NCBI RefSeq assembly: GCF_022179465.1
Contig: NZ_BPQV01000003.1
Location: 186,001-250,000, forward strand
From: Methylobacterium organophilum
GTDB taxonomy: Bacteria > Pseudomonadota > Alphaproteobacteria > Rhizobiales > Beijerinckiaceae
Direction of reading: 5' to 3'
DNA: 64,000 nt
Shown: one piece after another, positions 1-8,957 of the stretch
Numbering within the stretch: position 1 is the stretch's first letter
Layout: each line of letters begins with the position of its first letter
Notes under the pieces: model-generated
Told to the model about the DNA's origin: nothing
Databases searched by the model: none
Seen by the model: only the letters and a program-made list of their open reading frames with translations
Translations under genes and position numbers: made by a program

Positions 1-414
1 GGCTTCGGCGAGCAGGGCAGCGATGTCGGACGTGAGATCGCTGCGCTCGCCGATCACGCGGATGCGCACGTCGTTGGCGTGGAGCTCGGCGAGGTCCCGG
101 CGCACGAAGAGCTTGAGGAGCCCCATCAGCTCGGCCACCTCGGTCGGAGGCCGGCGCCAGTTCTCCGACGAGAAGCTGTAGATGGTCAGGTAGCGCACGC
201 CGAGCAGGATGGCCGAGCGCACGGCGCGACGCACCGCCTCGACGCCCCGACGATGCCCCTCGAAGCGCGGCAAGCCGCGGCTCGAAGCCCAGCGGCCGTT
301 GCCGTCCATGATGATCGCGACGTGCTGCGGGGGAGGCAGCGCGGGCTTGATCTCATGGCTCGTGGGCTCGGACTCGCCGGACAGCGCACCGCCCCCGCCA
401 TCGACCGCCGCCAC
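1..414 (-). CDS. uppS: isoprenyl transferase (undecaprenyl diphosphate synthase), C-terminal part outside window
   Basis: Cis-prenyltransferase that extends farnesyl diphosphate with isopentenyl units to the C55 lipid carrier used for peptidoglycan. Only about the first 138 codons are present; the gene runs off the window start. Visible family motifs are MDGNGRW (residues about 36-42, the diphosphate-binding Asp/Asn region), then FEGHRRG, and [12 protein letters not shown] chose the GTG at 414 because GGAAGG lies 10 nt upstream and no ATG sits in frame before the MDGNGRW methionine; that internal ATG (309) would remove the segment leading into the first strand. It lies downstream of frr on the same strand, the usual frr-uppS order. 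Confidence 0.9.
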   Translation of the reverse strand, partial: MAAVDGGGGALSGESEPTSHEIKPALPPPQHVAIIMDGNGRWASSRGLPRFEGHRRGVEAVRRAVRSAILLGVRYLTIYSFSSENWRRPPTEVAELMGLLKLFVRRDLAELHANDVRIRVIGERSDLTSDIAALLAEA

Positions 415-473
415 CTGACGCGCGCCTTCCGATCGAATCAACGCGCCTCTCCCCCGATCCAGACCATGCAACA

Positions 474-496
474 CGGGGCGGCAACGCGCCGCCCCG
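474..496. other. GC-rich hairpin between frr and uppS
   Basis: A perfect 9-bp inverted repeat (CGGGGCGGC / GCCGCCCCG) with a 5-nt loop lies in the 110-nt gap. There is no T-run on either side, so it is not a convincing intrinsic terminator. It may slow transcription or stabilise the frr mRNA end. Confidence 0.45.
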
Positions 497-524
497 CCTG
501 AAATTACAACGGCGACCGCCGGGA

Positions 525-1088
525 TCAGACCTGCATGATCTCCTTCTCCTTGGCGGAGAGTACGGTGTCGATCTCGGAAATATGGTCGTCGGTCGCCTTC
601 TGCACGTCGCCCGCCTGACGCTTCTCGTCGTCCTGGCTGATGGCGCCGTCCTTCTCGAGCTTCTTGAGGATGTCGAGCCCGTCGCGGCGGACATGGCGCA
701 CGGCGACGCGGGCCTCCTCGGCGTATTTGTGGGCGACCTTGACCATCTCCTTGCGGCGCTGCTCGTTCATCTCGGGGATGCGCAGGCGGATGGTCTGGCC
801 CTCGGTCATCGGGTTGAGGCCGAGATCGGATTCGCGGATCGCCTTCTCGACATGCGTCACCATCGAGCGGTCCCAGACCGAGATGGACAGGAGGCGCGGC
901 TCCGGCACGCTCACGGTGGCGACCTGCGCCATCGGCATCAGCGCGCCGTAGGCCTCGACCTGGATCGGATCGAGCAGGCTCGGCGTCGCCCGGCCTGTGC
1001 GCAGGGAGCCGAGATCCTTGCTCAGGGAGGCGACGGCGCCCTGCATGCGGCGCTTGATGTCGTTGAGGTCGAAGTCCGGTGTGGCCAT
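525..1088 (-). CDS. frr: ribosome recycling factor
   Basis: Releases mRNA and tRNA from the post-termination 70S complex together with EF-G. The product is 187 residues, close to the usual 185. It has the RRF core motifs [16 protein letters not shown] (about residues 24-39) and a [13 protein letters not shown] helix region, and ends in the expected long three-helix bundle. The frame is open 105 nt further upstream, but the ATG at 1088 gives the standard start [15 protein letters not shown]. It follows pyrH on the same strand across a 730-nt gap that contains the oppositely oriented SRPBCC gene, so it probably has its own promoter. Confidence 0.96.
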   Translation of the reverse strand: MATPDFDLNDIKRRMQGAVASLSKDLGSLRTGRATPSLLDPIQVEAYGALMPMAQVATVSVPEPRLLSISVWDRSMVTHVEKAIRESDLGLNPMTEGQTIRLRIPEMNEQRRKEMVKVAHKYAEEARVAVRHVRRDGLDILKKLEKDGAISQDDEKRQAGDVQKATDDHISEIDTVLSAKEKEIMQV

Positions 1089-1390
1089 GTCGAAAGAAGG
1101 TCCCGACGCTTGGGCTGTGGAAGCGGCGCAGCCGGGCGAGCGGCTGCCTGCACGCGTTGCGGCTTCAATGAACGAAAACGCGTGCACCCGCAAATAGGAA
1201 GCGGCTGCCGAACGCCATCGGGCGGGTGCCGGCGCACCGCCTTTGAAAGCGTGGCGCGGCCCCGTCGCGCGGACGGATCGGGTCCCGCACCGATCGATCG
1301 GCCCGGAGGGGCAACGCGCGATCAGCGGAGAAGGGCATGAGGCTGGCCAAATGCGGTATGCGCTCCAACAATGGCGCCCCCGGAGGAACC
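1089..1390. other. divergent intergenic region frr / SRPBCC gene
   Basis: About 300 nt that must hold promoters in both directions. I see no convincing -35/-10 pair, hairpin or repeat. GGAGGA at about 1381-1386 is the ribosome binding site of the plus-strand gene. Confidence 0.4.
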
Positions 1391-1798
1391 ATGCTGGAAG
1401 CGAAGGTGATCACCTGCTCGGTCCGGCGGGAAGCGCGGGACCTCTATGAAAGGCTCTGGCGACCCGAGAGCTTCCCGCAATGGGCCTCCGGCCTCAGCAA
1501 CGGGCCCCTCGAACGCGACGGCGAAGGCTGGACCGCCCAGGGACCGGAGGGTCCCGTGAGGATCACCTTCACGCCGCACAACCTCTTCGGCGTGATGGAT
1601 CACCGGGTCGATCTCGGCGACGGCCGAAGCGTCTTCGTGCCCCTGCGGATCGTGCCGAACGGGGAAGGCAGCGAGGTCATGCTGACGCTGTTCCGGCAGC
1701 CCGGCACGAGCGACGCGCAATTCGCCGAGGACGAGGCCTGGATCCGGCGCGACCTGGCGGCGCTCGTCGCCCTGGCGGAGGGGCCTCCCGGCCCCTGA
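1391..1798 (+). CDS. SRPBCC family (polyketide cyclase/START-like) protein
   Basis: A 135-residue single-domain protein. The N-terminal strand ([32 protein letters not shown]) with Trp-rich FPQWASGL, the alternating strands and the C-terminal amphipathic helix fit the helix-grip SRPBCC fold, which binds small hydrophobic ligands in a central cavity. No ligand or partner can be named. The ATG at 1391 is preceded by GGAGGA; an upstream in-frame start at 1337 lacks one. It sits alone on the plus strand between frr and pyrH, breaking the usual pyrH-frr neighbourhood, so it may have been inserted there; its base composition does not differ visibly from its neighbours. Confidence 0.75.
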   Translation: MLEAKVITCSVRREARDLYERLWRPESFPQWASGLSNGPLERDGEGWTAQGPEGPVRITFTPHNLFGVMDHRVDLGDGRSVFVPLRIVPNGEGSEVMLTLFRQPGTSDAQFAEDEAWIRRDLAALVALAEGPPGP

Positions 1799-1821
1799 CG
1801 CCTTCCGGAGCGGGGACGCCC

Positions 1822-2544
1822 CTACGGCGCCACCAGGGTGGAGGGCGCGTCGCCGGTCAGGATCGCGGTGACGGAGCTCGGCGGATGGAGCGAGCCGACC
1901 ACGATGGAGAGCCTGCTCTCCCGCGCCAGGGCGAAAGCGGCCGTGTCCATGATCTTGAGGTCGCGGGCGATGGCCTCGTCGTGGCTCAGCCGGTCGTAGC
2001 GCCGCGCGTTCGGATCGCGCTTCGGATCGGCGGAATAGACGCCGTCGACCTGGGTGGCCTTCAGCACCGCGTCGCAGCGCAGTTCCGCCGCGCGCAGCAC
2101 CGCGGCCGTGTCGGTGGTGAAGTAGGGGTTTCCGGTGCCGCCGGCGAGCACCACGACCTGGCCCTTGTCGAGATGGTGCAGGGCGGGCTGCCGGGCGAAG
2201 GTCTCGCAGATCGTCGGCATCGAGACCGCCGACATGGTGCGGGCCGCCACACCCGCGGCGTTGAGCGCGGTCTCGATGGCCAGCGAATTCATCACCGTCG
2301 CCATCATCCCGAGCGAATCGCCCGTCGCCCGGTCGATCCAGCCGGCCTGGGAGATGCGGGCGCCGCGGATCATGTTGCCGCCGCCCACCACCACGGCGAT
2401 CTCGAAACCATGCCGGATGGTGCTGGCGATGTCCTCGGCCAGGGACGCCAAGGTCGGCGGATGGAGCCAATAGCCGTCCGGGGCGGCAAGCGCCTCACCG
2501 GAGAGCTTGACGAGGACGCGACGGAACGGCGCCTTCTCCGGCAT
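1822..2544 (-). CDS. pyrH: UMP kinase
   Basis: Phosphorylates UMP to UDP with ATP in pyrimidine nucleotide synthesis; hexameric, amino-acid-kinase fold. The 240 residues match the family. Seen: the N-terminal VLVKLSGEAL phosphate-binding motif (residues 10-19), VVVGGGNMIRG (about 51-61), and the C-terminal DTAAFALARE / IVVGSLHPP segments. The ATG at 2544 has GAGGAG 6 nt upstream. It follows tsf in the conserved rpsB-tsf-pyrH order with a 132-nt gap. Confidence 0.96.
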   Translation of the reverse strand: MPEKAPFRRVLVKLSGEALAAPDGYWLHPPTLASLAEDIASTIRHGFEIAVVVGGGNMIRGARISQAGWIDRATGDSLGMMATVMNSLAIETALNAAGVAARTMSAVSMPTICETFARQPALHHLDKGQVVVLAGGTGNPYFTTDTAAVLRAAELRCDAVLKATQVDGVYSADPKRDPNARRYDRLSHDEAIARDLKIMDTAAFALARESRLSIVVGSLHPPSSVTAILTGDAPSTLVAP

Positions 2545-2676
2545 CTAGGGCTCCTCAATACGCTGGGGGGAACGCGAAGTCCCGCGGCTTCTATCAAGGC
2601 CCGTACCAGAACGTCGAGGGGCGACGGCATCGCTGCCGCCGCCCCTTTTCAACATGGAGGAAAGCGTGGATCGCGC

Positions 2677-3597
2677 TCAGCGCGACATGCTCGCGACCTC
2701 GGCCGCGAAGTCCGGGCCCTCTTCCTTCTCGATGCCCTCGCCGAGGGCGTAACGCACGAAGCCCTTGATCGCGACCGGGGCGCCGGCCTTGCCCTCGGCC
2801 TCCTTCAGGACCTGGGTGATGGTCTTGGAGCCGTCATGCACGAAGGGCTGCTCCAGGAGGGTGACCTCCTTGTAGTAGCTCTTCAGGCCGCTCTCGATGA
2901 TCTTGGCGAGGACATGGTCCGGCTTGCCGGCGTTCTTCTCGCGCAGGATGTTGCTCTCGCGCTCGACGGTCGCGGTGTCGACGCCGGAAGCGTCGAGGGC
3001 CACCGGGTTGGTCGCGGCGACGTGCATGGCGATCTGGCGGCCGAGGGTCGACAGGAACTCGACGTCACCGGTCGATTCGAGCGCGACGAGCACGCCGATC
3101 TTGCCGAGACCCTCGCTGATCTGGTTGTGCACGTAGGAGGCGATCACGCCCTGGCCAACCTCGAGCTTGGCGACGCGGCGCAGGGTCATGTTCTCGCCGA
3201 TCGTGGCGATCAGGTTCGAGAGCGTGTCCTTCACGGTCGTGGAGGAGCCGGGGAAGGTCGCGGCCTCCAGGCTCTCCAGGGTGCCGTCGGTGTTCAGCGC
3301 GAGCTTGGCGGCCTCGCGGGCGAAGGCCTGGAAGCTGTCGTTGCGGGCAACGAAGTCGGTCTCGGAGTTCACCTCGAGGATCGCGGCGTGACGGCCGGCG
3401 GACTCGACGGCGACGAGGCCCTCGGCAGCGACACGGCCGGCCTTCTTGGCGGCCTTGGCGAGACCCTTCTTGCGCAGCCAGTCGATCGCCGCCTCGAGGT
3501 CGCCGTCGGTCTCGTTGAGCGCGCCCTTGCAATCCATCATGCCGGCGCCGGTCTTCTCGCGCAGCTCCTTCACGAGGGCGGCGGTGATGTTGGCCAT
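2677..3597 (-). CDS. tsf: elongation factor Ts
   Basis: Guanine-nucleotide exchange factor that recycles EF-Tu-GDP. The 306 residues match alphaproteobacterial EF-Ts. The N-terminal UBA-like domain carries [18 protein letters not shown] (about 10-27), which contacts EF-Tu, and the core has [11 protein letters not shown] (about 77-87), the second signature. The ATG at 3597 has AGAGGA about 6 nt upstream. It is 126 nt downstream of rpsB, with an 11-bp hairpin in between. Confidence 0.97.
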   Translation of the reverse strand: MANITAALVKELREKTGAGMMDCKGALNETDGDLEAAIDWLRKKGLAKAAKKAGRVAAEGLVAVESAGRHAAILEVNSETDFVARNDSFQAFAREAAKLALNTDGTLESLEAATFPGSSTTVKDTLSNLIATIGENMTLRRVAKLEVGQGVIASYVHNQISEGLGKIGVLVALESTGDVEFLSTLGRQIAMHVAATNPVALDASGVDTATVERESNILREKNAGKPDHVLAKIIESGLKSYYKEVTLLEQPFVHDGSKTITQVLKEAEGKAGAPVAIKGFVRYALGEGIEKEEGPDFAAEVASMSR

Positions 3598-3637
3598 GGC
3601 GATCCTCTTTCGATTCAGCGGTATCTTGAAGTGAGTG

Positions 3638-3666
3638 AGCCCGGCGCTCGCTTAAAGCGCCGGGCT
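3638..3666 (-). terminator. hairpin in the rpsB-tsf spacer, possible attenuator
   Basis: A perfect 11-bp stem (AGCCCGGCGCT / AGCGCCGGGCT) with a 7-nt loop sits between rpsB and tsf. In the direction of transcription it is not followed by a T-run, so it is at most a weak or factor-dependent terminator. A hairpin here could set the ratio of S2 to EF-Ts mRNA or mark an RNA-processing point. Confidence 0.5.
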
Positions 3667-3723
3667 TTGCAGAGAGATGACGCGCGCCGCGGCACCGGGC
3701 CCGAGAGCCGGTGCCGTCGCCGA

Positions 3724-4788
3724 TCAGGCCGCAGCGGCCTCGACGAAGGCGCGGGACTGCTCGATCCAGCCGTCGCGGCCGATGCGGCCGTTGAGCTTCA
3801 GATCGGCGTCGAGCTTGGCGACGTCGTCGGGCTGCATGGCAGCGATCTGCCAGTAGTGCCACACGCCGGCATCGTTGAGCTTCTGCACGAGCTGCGGGCC
3901 GACGCCGGTGAGCTTGGTCAGGTCGTCGGGGGCGCCGCGCGGGGCGGCGAGGAGCTCGAAATGCTCGGTCGACTCGGCGAGCGCCGCGACGTCGGCCGGG
4001 TTGATCGAGCCGGACTCGATGGAGGCGACGGCGTCGTCATTGGCCGGCAGCTCCTCGGCGGTCGGCTCCTCGGAGGCGCCGACATCGATGCCGAGCGCGC
4101 CCTGGCCGCGGCCGATGCCCTCGATCGCCGCGCGGGCGACGAGATCGCAGTACAGCGCGATGGCGCGGCCGGCGTCGTCGTTGGCGGGGACGACGTAGGT
4201 GATGCCGTCGGGGTTGCAGTTCGAGTCGACGATGGCCGCGACCGGGATGCCGAGGCGGTTCGCCTCCTTGATCGCCAGCTGCTCCTTGTTGGTGTCGATC
4301 ACGAACAGCAGGTCGGGCACGCCGCCCATGTCCTTGATGCCGCCGAGCGCCTTCTCGAGCTTCTCCTTCTCACGGGAGAGCATCAGGCGCTCCTTCTTGG
4401 TGAGGCCGACGGCGCCGCCATCGAGGGTCTCGTCGACCTTGCGCAGGCGCTGGATCGAGCCCGAGATGGTCTTCCAATTGGTCAGCATGCCGCCGAGCCA
4501 GCGGGAATTGACGTAGTACTGGGCGGAGCGCTTGGCCGCCTCGGCGATGGCATCCGCCGCCTGGCGCTTGGTGCCGACGAACAGCACGCGGCCGCCGCGG
4601 GCCACGGTGTCGCTCACCGCCTGCAGGGCGGAGTGCATCGCCGGCACGGTCTGGGCGAGGTCGATGATGTGGATGTTGTTGCGGGTGCCGAAGATGTACG
4701 AAGCCATCTTCGGGTTCCAGCGGTGGGCCTGATGCCCGAAATGCGCGCCTGACTCGAGGAGCTGGCGCATGGTGAAATCGACGGCCAT
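3724..4788 (-). CDS. rpsB: 30S ribosomal protein S2 with C-terminal extension
   Basis: Small-subunit protein S2, assembled late at the platform. Residues about 1-245 are the normal S2 core ([20 protein letters not shown] near the start, then a conserved [19 protein letters not shown]-type segment). The protein is 354 residues against about 240 in E. coli. The extra 100 residues hold an acidic linker (about 245-280) and then a compact helical region around [19 protein letters not shown] that looks like a helix-hairpin-helix module. Long S2 forms are known in Alphaproteobacteria. GGAGAG lies about 12 nt before the ATG. Confidence 0.96.
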   Translation of the reverse strand: MAVDFTMRQLLESGAHFGHQAHRWNPKMASYIFGTRNNIHIIDLAQTVPAMHSALQAVSDTVARGGRVLFVGTKRQAADAIAEAAKRSAQYYVNSRWLGGMLTNWKTISGSIQRLRKVDETLDGGAVGLTKKERLMLSREKEKLEKALGGIKDMGGVPDLLFVIDTNKEQLAIKEANRLGIPVAAIVDSNCNPDGITYVVPANDDAGRAIALYCDLVARAAIEGIGRGQGALGIDVGASEEPTAEELPANDDAVASIESGSINPADVAALAESTEHFELLAAPRGAPDDLTKLTGVGPQLVQKLNDAGVWHYWQIAAMQPDDVAKLDADLKLNGRIGRDGWIEQSRAFVEAAAA

Positions 4789-4952
4789 GATGCTTTGTTC
4801 TCTCCGGTTGGTACCGCCGCGGAGGAAGCGACCGACCTGAGGCCGGCCACCGGAAACGCCTCATTCATGCATGAGGCCGGCTCCGCGTGTGGGATGGGCG
4901 GGGGCGTTAGCAGAAGCGGGGACGCGGCGCAAGCCAAGCCCCTCCTCCAGGC

Positions 4953-5225
4953 TCAGCCCGCGACGCGGCCGACCTCGTCCCTGGTCCGCTCGATCATGGC
5001 GAGCACCGCGACGTAGAAGGCCTGCTGCAGGGGCGAGAAAGTGTCCGGCCGGATGCCGTCCGAAAGCCGGTCGAGCAGCGCGTCCAGGGCGGCCGGGCGC
5101 GCCCGCGGATCCGGCTCGGCCAGGGCGTGTTCGAGGACGGCGCCCTGCACCGCGGCGAAGTCGTCGCGCTCGGCGCGCGCGATGAAGCCGTGCAGGACGG
5201 CAGCGGTCTGATCGATGGAAGCCAT
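4953..5225 (-). CDS. hypothetical 90-residue protein upstream of rpsB
   Basis: I do not recognise a family. It is a small, Ala/Asp-rich, probably all-helical protein without signal peptide or membrane segment, running from MASIDQTAAVLHGFIARAE to a basic-acidic tail. Codon use resembles its neighbours, so it is likely real. It lies 35 nt after the pseudouridine synthase gene and 164 nt before rpsB on the same strand. No clear ribosome binding site precedes the ATG at 5225. Confidence 0.6.
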   Translation of the reverse strand: MASIDQTAAVLHGFIARAERDDFAAVQGAVLEHALAEPDPRARPAALDALLDRLSDGIRPDTFSPLQQAFYVAVLAMIERTRDEVGRVAG

Positions 5226-5260
5226 CGGCGCTTATGGGCCGCAATCGCCCCGCCAGGCAA

Positions 5261-5998
5261 TCACGCAGATGGCGCGAAGACGGCGGCGATCTCGGCGGGC
5301 CGCATCACGCGGCATTCTCCCGCCGGTAGATCCGCCGGCAGGTCGAGGCCGCCGACCCGGTCGCGGTGGAGCGCCGTGACGTGATTACCCAACGCCGCGA
5401 ACATGCGGCGGACCTGATGGTAGCGCCCCTCGTGCAGGGTCACGGCACAATGGGTCGCGTCCTGGCCCTCGAAGCCGACCGGCAACAGGGGCTTGTCCTC
5501 GCCCTCCAGCATCAGCGTCCCGGAGGCCAGGGCCGCCGCCTCGTCGCCCCGGAGCGGCCGGTCGAGCGTCACCTGGTAGCGCTTGGCGACCTTGGCCTTG
5601 GGCGAGATGATCCGGTGCAGCAGCGCGCCGTCATCGGTGAGCAGGAGCAGGCCTGAGGTCTCCTTGTCGAGGCGCCCCACCGTCGAGAGGGCGGGGTCGC
5701 GCCGGCGCCAGCGCTCGGGCAGCAGGCCGTAGACGAGCGGCCCCGCCTCCTTGTGCGAGCAGGTCACGCCCAGCGGCTTGTGCAGCATCAGGCAGAGACC
5801 GGGCAGGGGATCGAGGGGGGCGCCGTCGATCCTCATCCGCTCGGGCAGGTCGGCCTCGAGGGCGATGCGGCCGCCGGCATCGTTCAACGCCGCGCCGTCG
5901 AGGGTGATGCGACCACCCCAGGCCAAAGCCTGGATCTCCCGGCGGGAGCCGTAGCCGAGATTGGCGAGGAGCTTGTCGAGACGGACGGACTTGCTCAT
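5261..5998 (-). CDS. RsuA/RluB-family pseudouridine synthase
   Basis: Converts a uridine of ribosomal RNA to pseudouridine. The 245 residues comprise an N-terminal S4-like RNA-binding domain (SVRLDKLLANLGYGSRREI, about 4-22) and a catalytic domain with VGRLDKETSGLLLLT (about 107-121), where Asp in RLDxxTSG is the catalytic residue. YHQVRRMFAALGNHV is the usual KRNHQIRRM-like element. The length and the small insert favour RsuA-type over RluB. AGAGGA precedes the ATG. Its start overlaps the end of the RsmC-like gene by 4 nt (ATGA), so the two rRNA-modification genes are translationally coupled. Confidence 0.9.
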   Translation of the reverse strand: MSKSVRLDKLLANLGYGSRREIQALAWGGRITLDGAALNDAGGRIALEADLPERMRIDGAPLDPLPGLCLMLHKPLGVTCSHKEAGPLVYGLLPERWRRRDPALSTVGRLDKETSGLLLLTDDGALLHRIISPKAKVAKRYQVTLDRPLRGDEAAALASGTLMLEGEDKPLLPVGFEGQDATHCAVTLHEGRYHQVRRMFAALGNHVTALHRDRVGGLDLPADLPAGECRVMRPAEIAAVFAPSA

Positions 5999-6939
5999 CC
6001 GTTCCTCTTGCCGAAGGCCTTGCCGGAACCCGTGGCCTTGCGCGCCTCGATCACCTTGTAGCCGTCGCCCGCGGCCCGCTGCGTCACCTCGCGGAAATGC
6101 TCCCGCAGGGTGGCCTCGTAGGGCAGATGGGTGTTGGCGGTGAGCCAGAGGCTGCCGCCGGGGCGCAGGACCTGGGCCGCCCGGGCAATGAAGGCCTGAC
6201 CCAGGCTGCGGTCCTCGGCGCCCCCGTCATGGAAGGGCGGGTTCATCACCACGAAGTCAAGCCGCGACAGGGTCTCGTCCGGCTGGCGCAGGTCGGCCCA
6301 GCGGAAGCGCGCGCGGGCGTCCCCCACGTTGCGCTCGGCCATGGCGACGGCGCGCCGGTCGATGTCGATCATCGCGAGCTCGGTCACCGCGGGCGAGCGC
6401 AGCACGGCCATGGACAGGATGCCGAGGCCGCAGCCGAAATCGGCGCCGCGGCCGGACAGCATCGGCAGGGTCTCGATCAGCAGGGCCGAGCCGGGATCGA
6501 GACGGTCCCAGGAGAAGATGCCAGGCTGGGTGCACAGAGCCATGTTGTCGATGTGGCGCGGCGCCCCCTCGGCGATGGCTTCCTCAAGCCCCTCCGGCCG
6601 TTCCGGCCGGGACAGGAGGCAGATCCGGTGATGGCGGCGCGCCTCCTCGGCGATCACGGCCCCGAAGGCGGCGAGCTCCTTGGCGAGGCGCGCCCCGCCC
6701 CGGTCCTTGGGCGCCAGCGCCACGCAGCGCCCGCCCGGGGCGAGCCCGCGCAGTGCCAGTGCGAGGGTGTAGCGCCGCTCGATCGTGCCGGCGGGGGCGA
6801 GCACCACGGCGCCGTCGAGGCTGCCGGGGCTCACATCCTCCAGGCGCGGGGAGCCGGGAAAGAAGGGCGAGACCTGCGCCGCGCCGGAGGCGACCTCCAC
6901 GAGGCCGGCCGGGGGGAGGCCGTAGACGACGTGCTGCAT
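5995..6939 (-). CDS. RsmC/RlmG-like class I methyltransferase
   Basis: S-adenosylmethionine-dependent methyltransferase of the small-subunit rRNA (guanine-N2) type. The N-terminal half is the degenerate methyltransferase-like domain typical of RsmC. The C-terminal half has the SAM site GRGADFGCGLGILSM, an acidic IDIDRRAV loop and the catalytic NPPFHDGG motif (NPPF marks N-methylation of a base). I start at the ATG at 6939 (MQHVVYGLPP); a GTG at 7002 would add 21 residues but has no ribosome binding site. The exact target guanine cannot be read from sequence. It is coupled to the downstream pseudouridine synthase by an ATGA overlap. Confidence 0.85.
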   Translation of the reverse strand: MQHVVYGLPPAGLVEVASGAAQVSPFFPGSPRLEDVSPGSLDGAVVLAPAGTIERRYTLALALRGLAPGGRCVALAPKDRGGARLAKELAAFGAVIAEEARRHHRICLLSRPERPEGLEEAIAEGAPRHIDNMALCTQPGIFSWDRLDPGSALLIETLPMLSGRGADFGCGLGILSMAVLRSPAVTELAMIDIDRRAVAMAERNVGDARARFRWADLRQPDETLSRLDFVVMNPPFHDGGAEDRSLGQAFIARAAQVLRPGGSLWLTANTHLPYEATLREHFREVTQRAAGDGYKVIEARKATGSGKAFGKRNG

Positions 6940-7120
6940 CTTTTCTGGAATTCGGACTTCAAACGCTTCGGTCCGGGAACGCACGTCGTGGCCGGAGGTC
7001 ACGCGCGAAGCGGTGCCTCGGGTCGCAAACGGACGAATCGACCGGGGATAACTCTCGTATAGCCGGATTCGGCGGCGTCCGGGACGGCTTTTCGCGGGCT
7101 GCCCCGGCCTCGGCCGGCCG

Positions 7121-8599
7121 TCAGTGGCCGGCCGCGTCCAGGGCCGCGCCCGGCTTGTCGTAGCTGCCGAGCCGCTCGACCATGGTGGCGGTGGCCGCGT
7201 TCATGCCGACGACCTCCACCGCGACGCCGTGATGGCGGAACTTCAGCACCACCCGGTCGAGGGCGTTCACGCTGGTGATGTCCCAGAAATGCGCGGCCGA
7301 GAGATCGATCACGATACGGTCGAGATCGGTTTCCCGGACATCGAAGGCCGCATGGAAGGCCTCCGCCGTCGCGAAGAAGATCTGGCCGCTGACCCGGTAG
7401 GTGCGAGCCCGCCCCGCGCGCGTAGAGGTGACGCCGAAGAGGCGCGTCACCTTGTGGGCGAAGAACAGCCCGCTCAGCGCCACGCCGAACAGCACGCCCC
7501 GGGCGAGGTCGTGGGTCGCCACCACCACCGCGACGGTGCCGAGCATGACGACGCTCGACGAGCGCGGATGCGTGAGGAGCGTCCGCAGCGACCTCCACTG
7601 GAAGGTGTTGATCGAGACCATGATCATCACGGCGACGAGCGCGGCCATGGGGATCTGCGCCACGTAGGGCCCCAGCACCACGATCAGGAACAGCAGGAAG
7701 GCGCCGGCCCAGAGGGTCGAGAGCCGTCCGCGGCCGCCGGAGGAGACGTTGATCACCGACTGGCCGATCATCGCGCAGCCAGCCATGCCGCCGAGGAAGC
7801 CGGAGGCGATGTTGGCCGCGCCCTGGCCGGCGCATTCGCGGTTCTTGTCGGAGGTGGTGTCGGTCATCTCGTCGATGATCGCCGCCGTCATCAGGCTCTC
7901 CAACAGCCCGACCATGGCGATGGTGGCCGATGTCGGCAGGATGATTCGCAGGGTCTCCAGGGTGAAGGGCACCTGCGGCAGGGCGAACCAGGGCAGCTCG
8001 CTCGGCAGCGCGCCCATGTCCCCGACCCGATGGATCGGCAGGTCGAGAGCCATCGCCACCGCCGAGAACAGCACGATCGTCACCAGGGGCGAGGGGATGG
8101 CCCTGGTCAGGTAGGGGAGCCCGTAGATCACCACGAGGCCGGCCGCCGTCATCGCGTAGACGATCATGCCCTGGCCGATCAGCTCCGGCATCTGGGCGAG
8201 GAAGATCAGGATCGCCAGGGCGTTGACGAAGCCGGTCACGACCGAGCGCGAGACGAAGCGCATCAGGTTGCCGAGCCGGGCCGCGCTCGCGGCGAGCTGC
8301 AGGAGGCCGGTGAGGATGGTCGCCGCGTAGAGGTAGGCGACGCCGTGCTCCTTCACGAGGCCGGTCATCAGGAGCGCCGTCGCTCCGGTCGCCGCCGAGA
8401 TCATGGCGGGGCGGCCGCCGGCGAAGGCGCTGACGACGGCGATGCAGAACGAGGCATAGAGCCCAACCTTCGGGTCGACGCCGGCGATGATCGAGAAGGC
8501 GATCGCCTCAGGGATCAGCGCCAGGGCGACCACCGTTCCGGCGAGCAGCTCACGGGTGACGTTCGGAGCCCATTCGCTCCGCAGACGGACGAGATTCAT
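7121..8599 (-). CDS. SulP-family anion transporter with STAS domain
   Basis: Inner-membrane anion transporter of the SLC26/SulP family (sulfate, bicarbonate or similar anions; the substrate cannot be told from sequence). The 492 residues begin with the family signature region [20 protein letters not shown], followed by 10-12 hydrophobic segments to about residue 385. A C-terminal STAS domain (about 395-480) has [19 protein letters not shown], resembling the anti-sigma-antagonist fold. No carbonic anhydrase neighbour is present to suggest bicarbonate. The gene is monocistronic: 181 nt before the RsmC-like gene and 358 nt after the AT-rich islet. Confidence 0.93.
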   Translation of the reverse strand: MNLVRLRSEWAPNVTRELLAGTVVALALIPEAIAFSIIAGVDPKVGLYASFCIAVVSAFAGGRPAMISAATGATALLMTGLVKEHGVAYLYAATILTGLLQLAASAARLGNLMRFVSRSVVTGFVNALAILIFLAQMPELIGQGMIVYAMTAAGLVVIYGLPYLTRAIPSPLVTIVLFSAVAMALDLPIHRVGDMGALPSELPWFALPQVPFTLETLRIILPTSATIAMVGLLESLMTAAIIDEMTDTTSDKNRECAGQGAANIASGFLGGMAGCAMIGQSVINVSSGGRGRLSTLWAGAFLLFLIVVLGPYVAQIPMAALVAVMIMVSINTFQWRSLRTLLTHPRSSSVVMLGTVAVVVATHDLARGVLFGVALSGLFFAHKVTRLFGVTSTRAGRARTYRVSGQIFFATAEAFHAAFDVRETDLDRIVIDLSAAHFWDITSVNALDRVVLKFRHHGVAVEVVGMNAATATMVERLGSYDKPGAALDAAGH

Positions 8600-8957
8600 G
8601 GAGGCAGCGCTTTCGTGCTCCCGCGCGCCACGCGGCGCCGACAGGAGGCATGAGCCCGCGCGGCAGCGGCGCAGGCGGATGAGGGAAAGGACGACGGAGA
8701 GCGCGCGGCTACGGCGGCGTGGGCCGGCTCTGGCGGGTGGCTCGATCCTGCGTCATGGGTCGGCGTGTAACAGGTTCATGCTGCGGCGCAATCGGAAAAC
8801 GCTCACTTCCGCCCCTGAACGAATTTCAAAAAAGCAACGTGAAATTTTATTAGTAGTACGGATCACCGAATTTATGAATTTTAATAAAATACTCAAATGC
8901 CAATTTTATAGGTTAAAATCATGATTTTAATTTTTCATTTTTATAATAGATTATAAT
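8600..8957. other. junction between sulP and the AT-rich islet
   Basis: Up to about 8815 the sequence is GC-rich like the chromosome and should contain the sulP promoter, though I see no clear -35/-10. From about 8820 it turns abruptly AT-rich. No tRNA, integrase or direct repeat that would mark an attachment site was found at this edge. Confidence 0.5.
8913..8930. repeat. 18-bp perfect palindrome downstream of the nucleosidase gene
   Basis: TTAAAATCATGATTTTAA is self-complementary. It lies 28 nt past the nucleosidase stop codon, inside AT-rich DNA. A second palindrome (TAGATTATAATCTA, 8947-8960) overlaps the stop codon itself. They could act as weak hairpins or protein sites. In such AT-rich DNA short palindromes also arise by chance. 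Confidence 0.5.

Noticed and set aside
1480-4752. A 1090-codon open frame on the plus strand across pyrH, tsf and rpsB
   Set aside because: It is antisense to three confidently identified genes and arises from GC-rich third positions; its translation is Arg/Gly/Ala/Asp-rich without domains.
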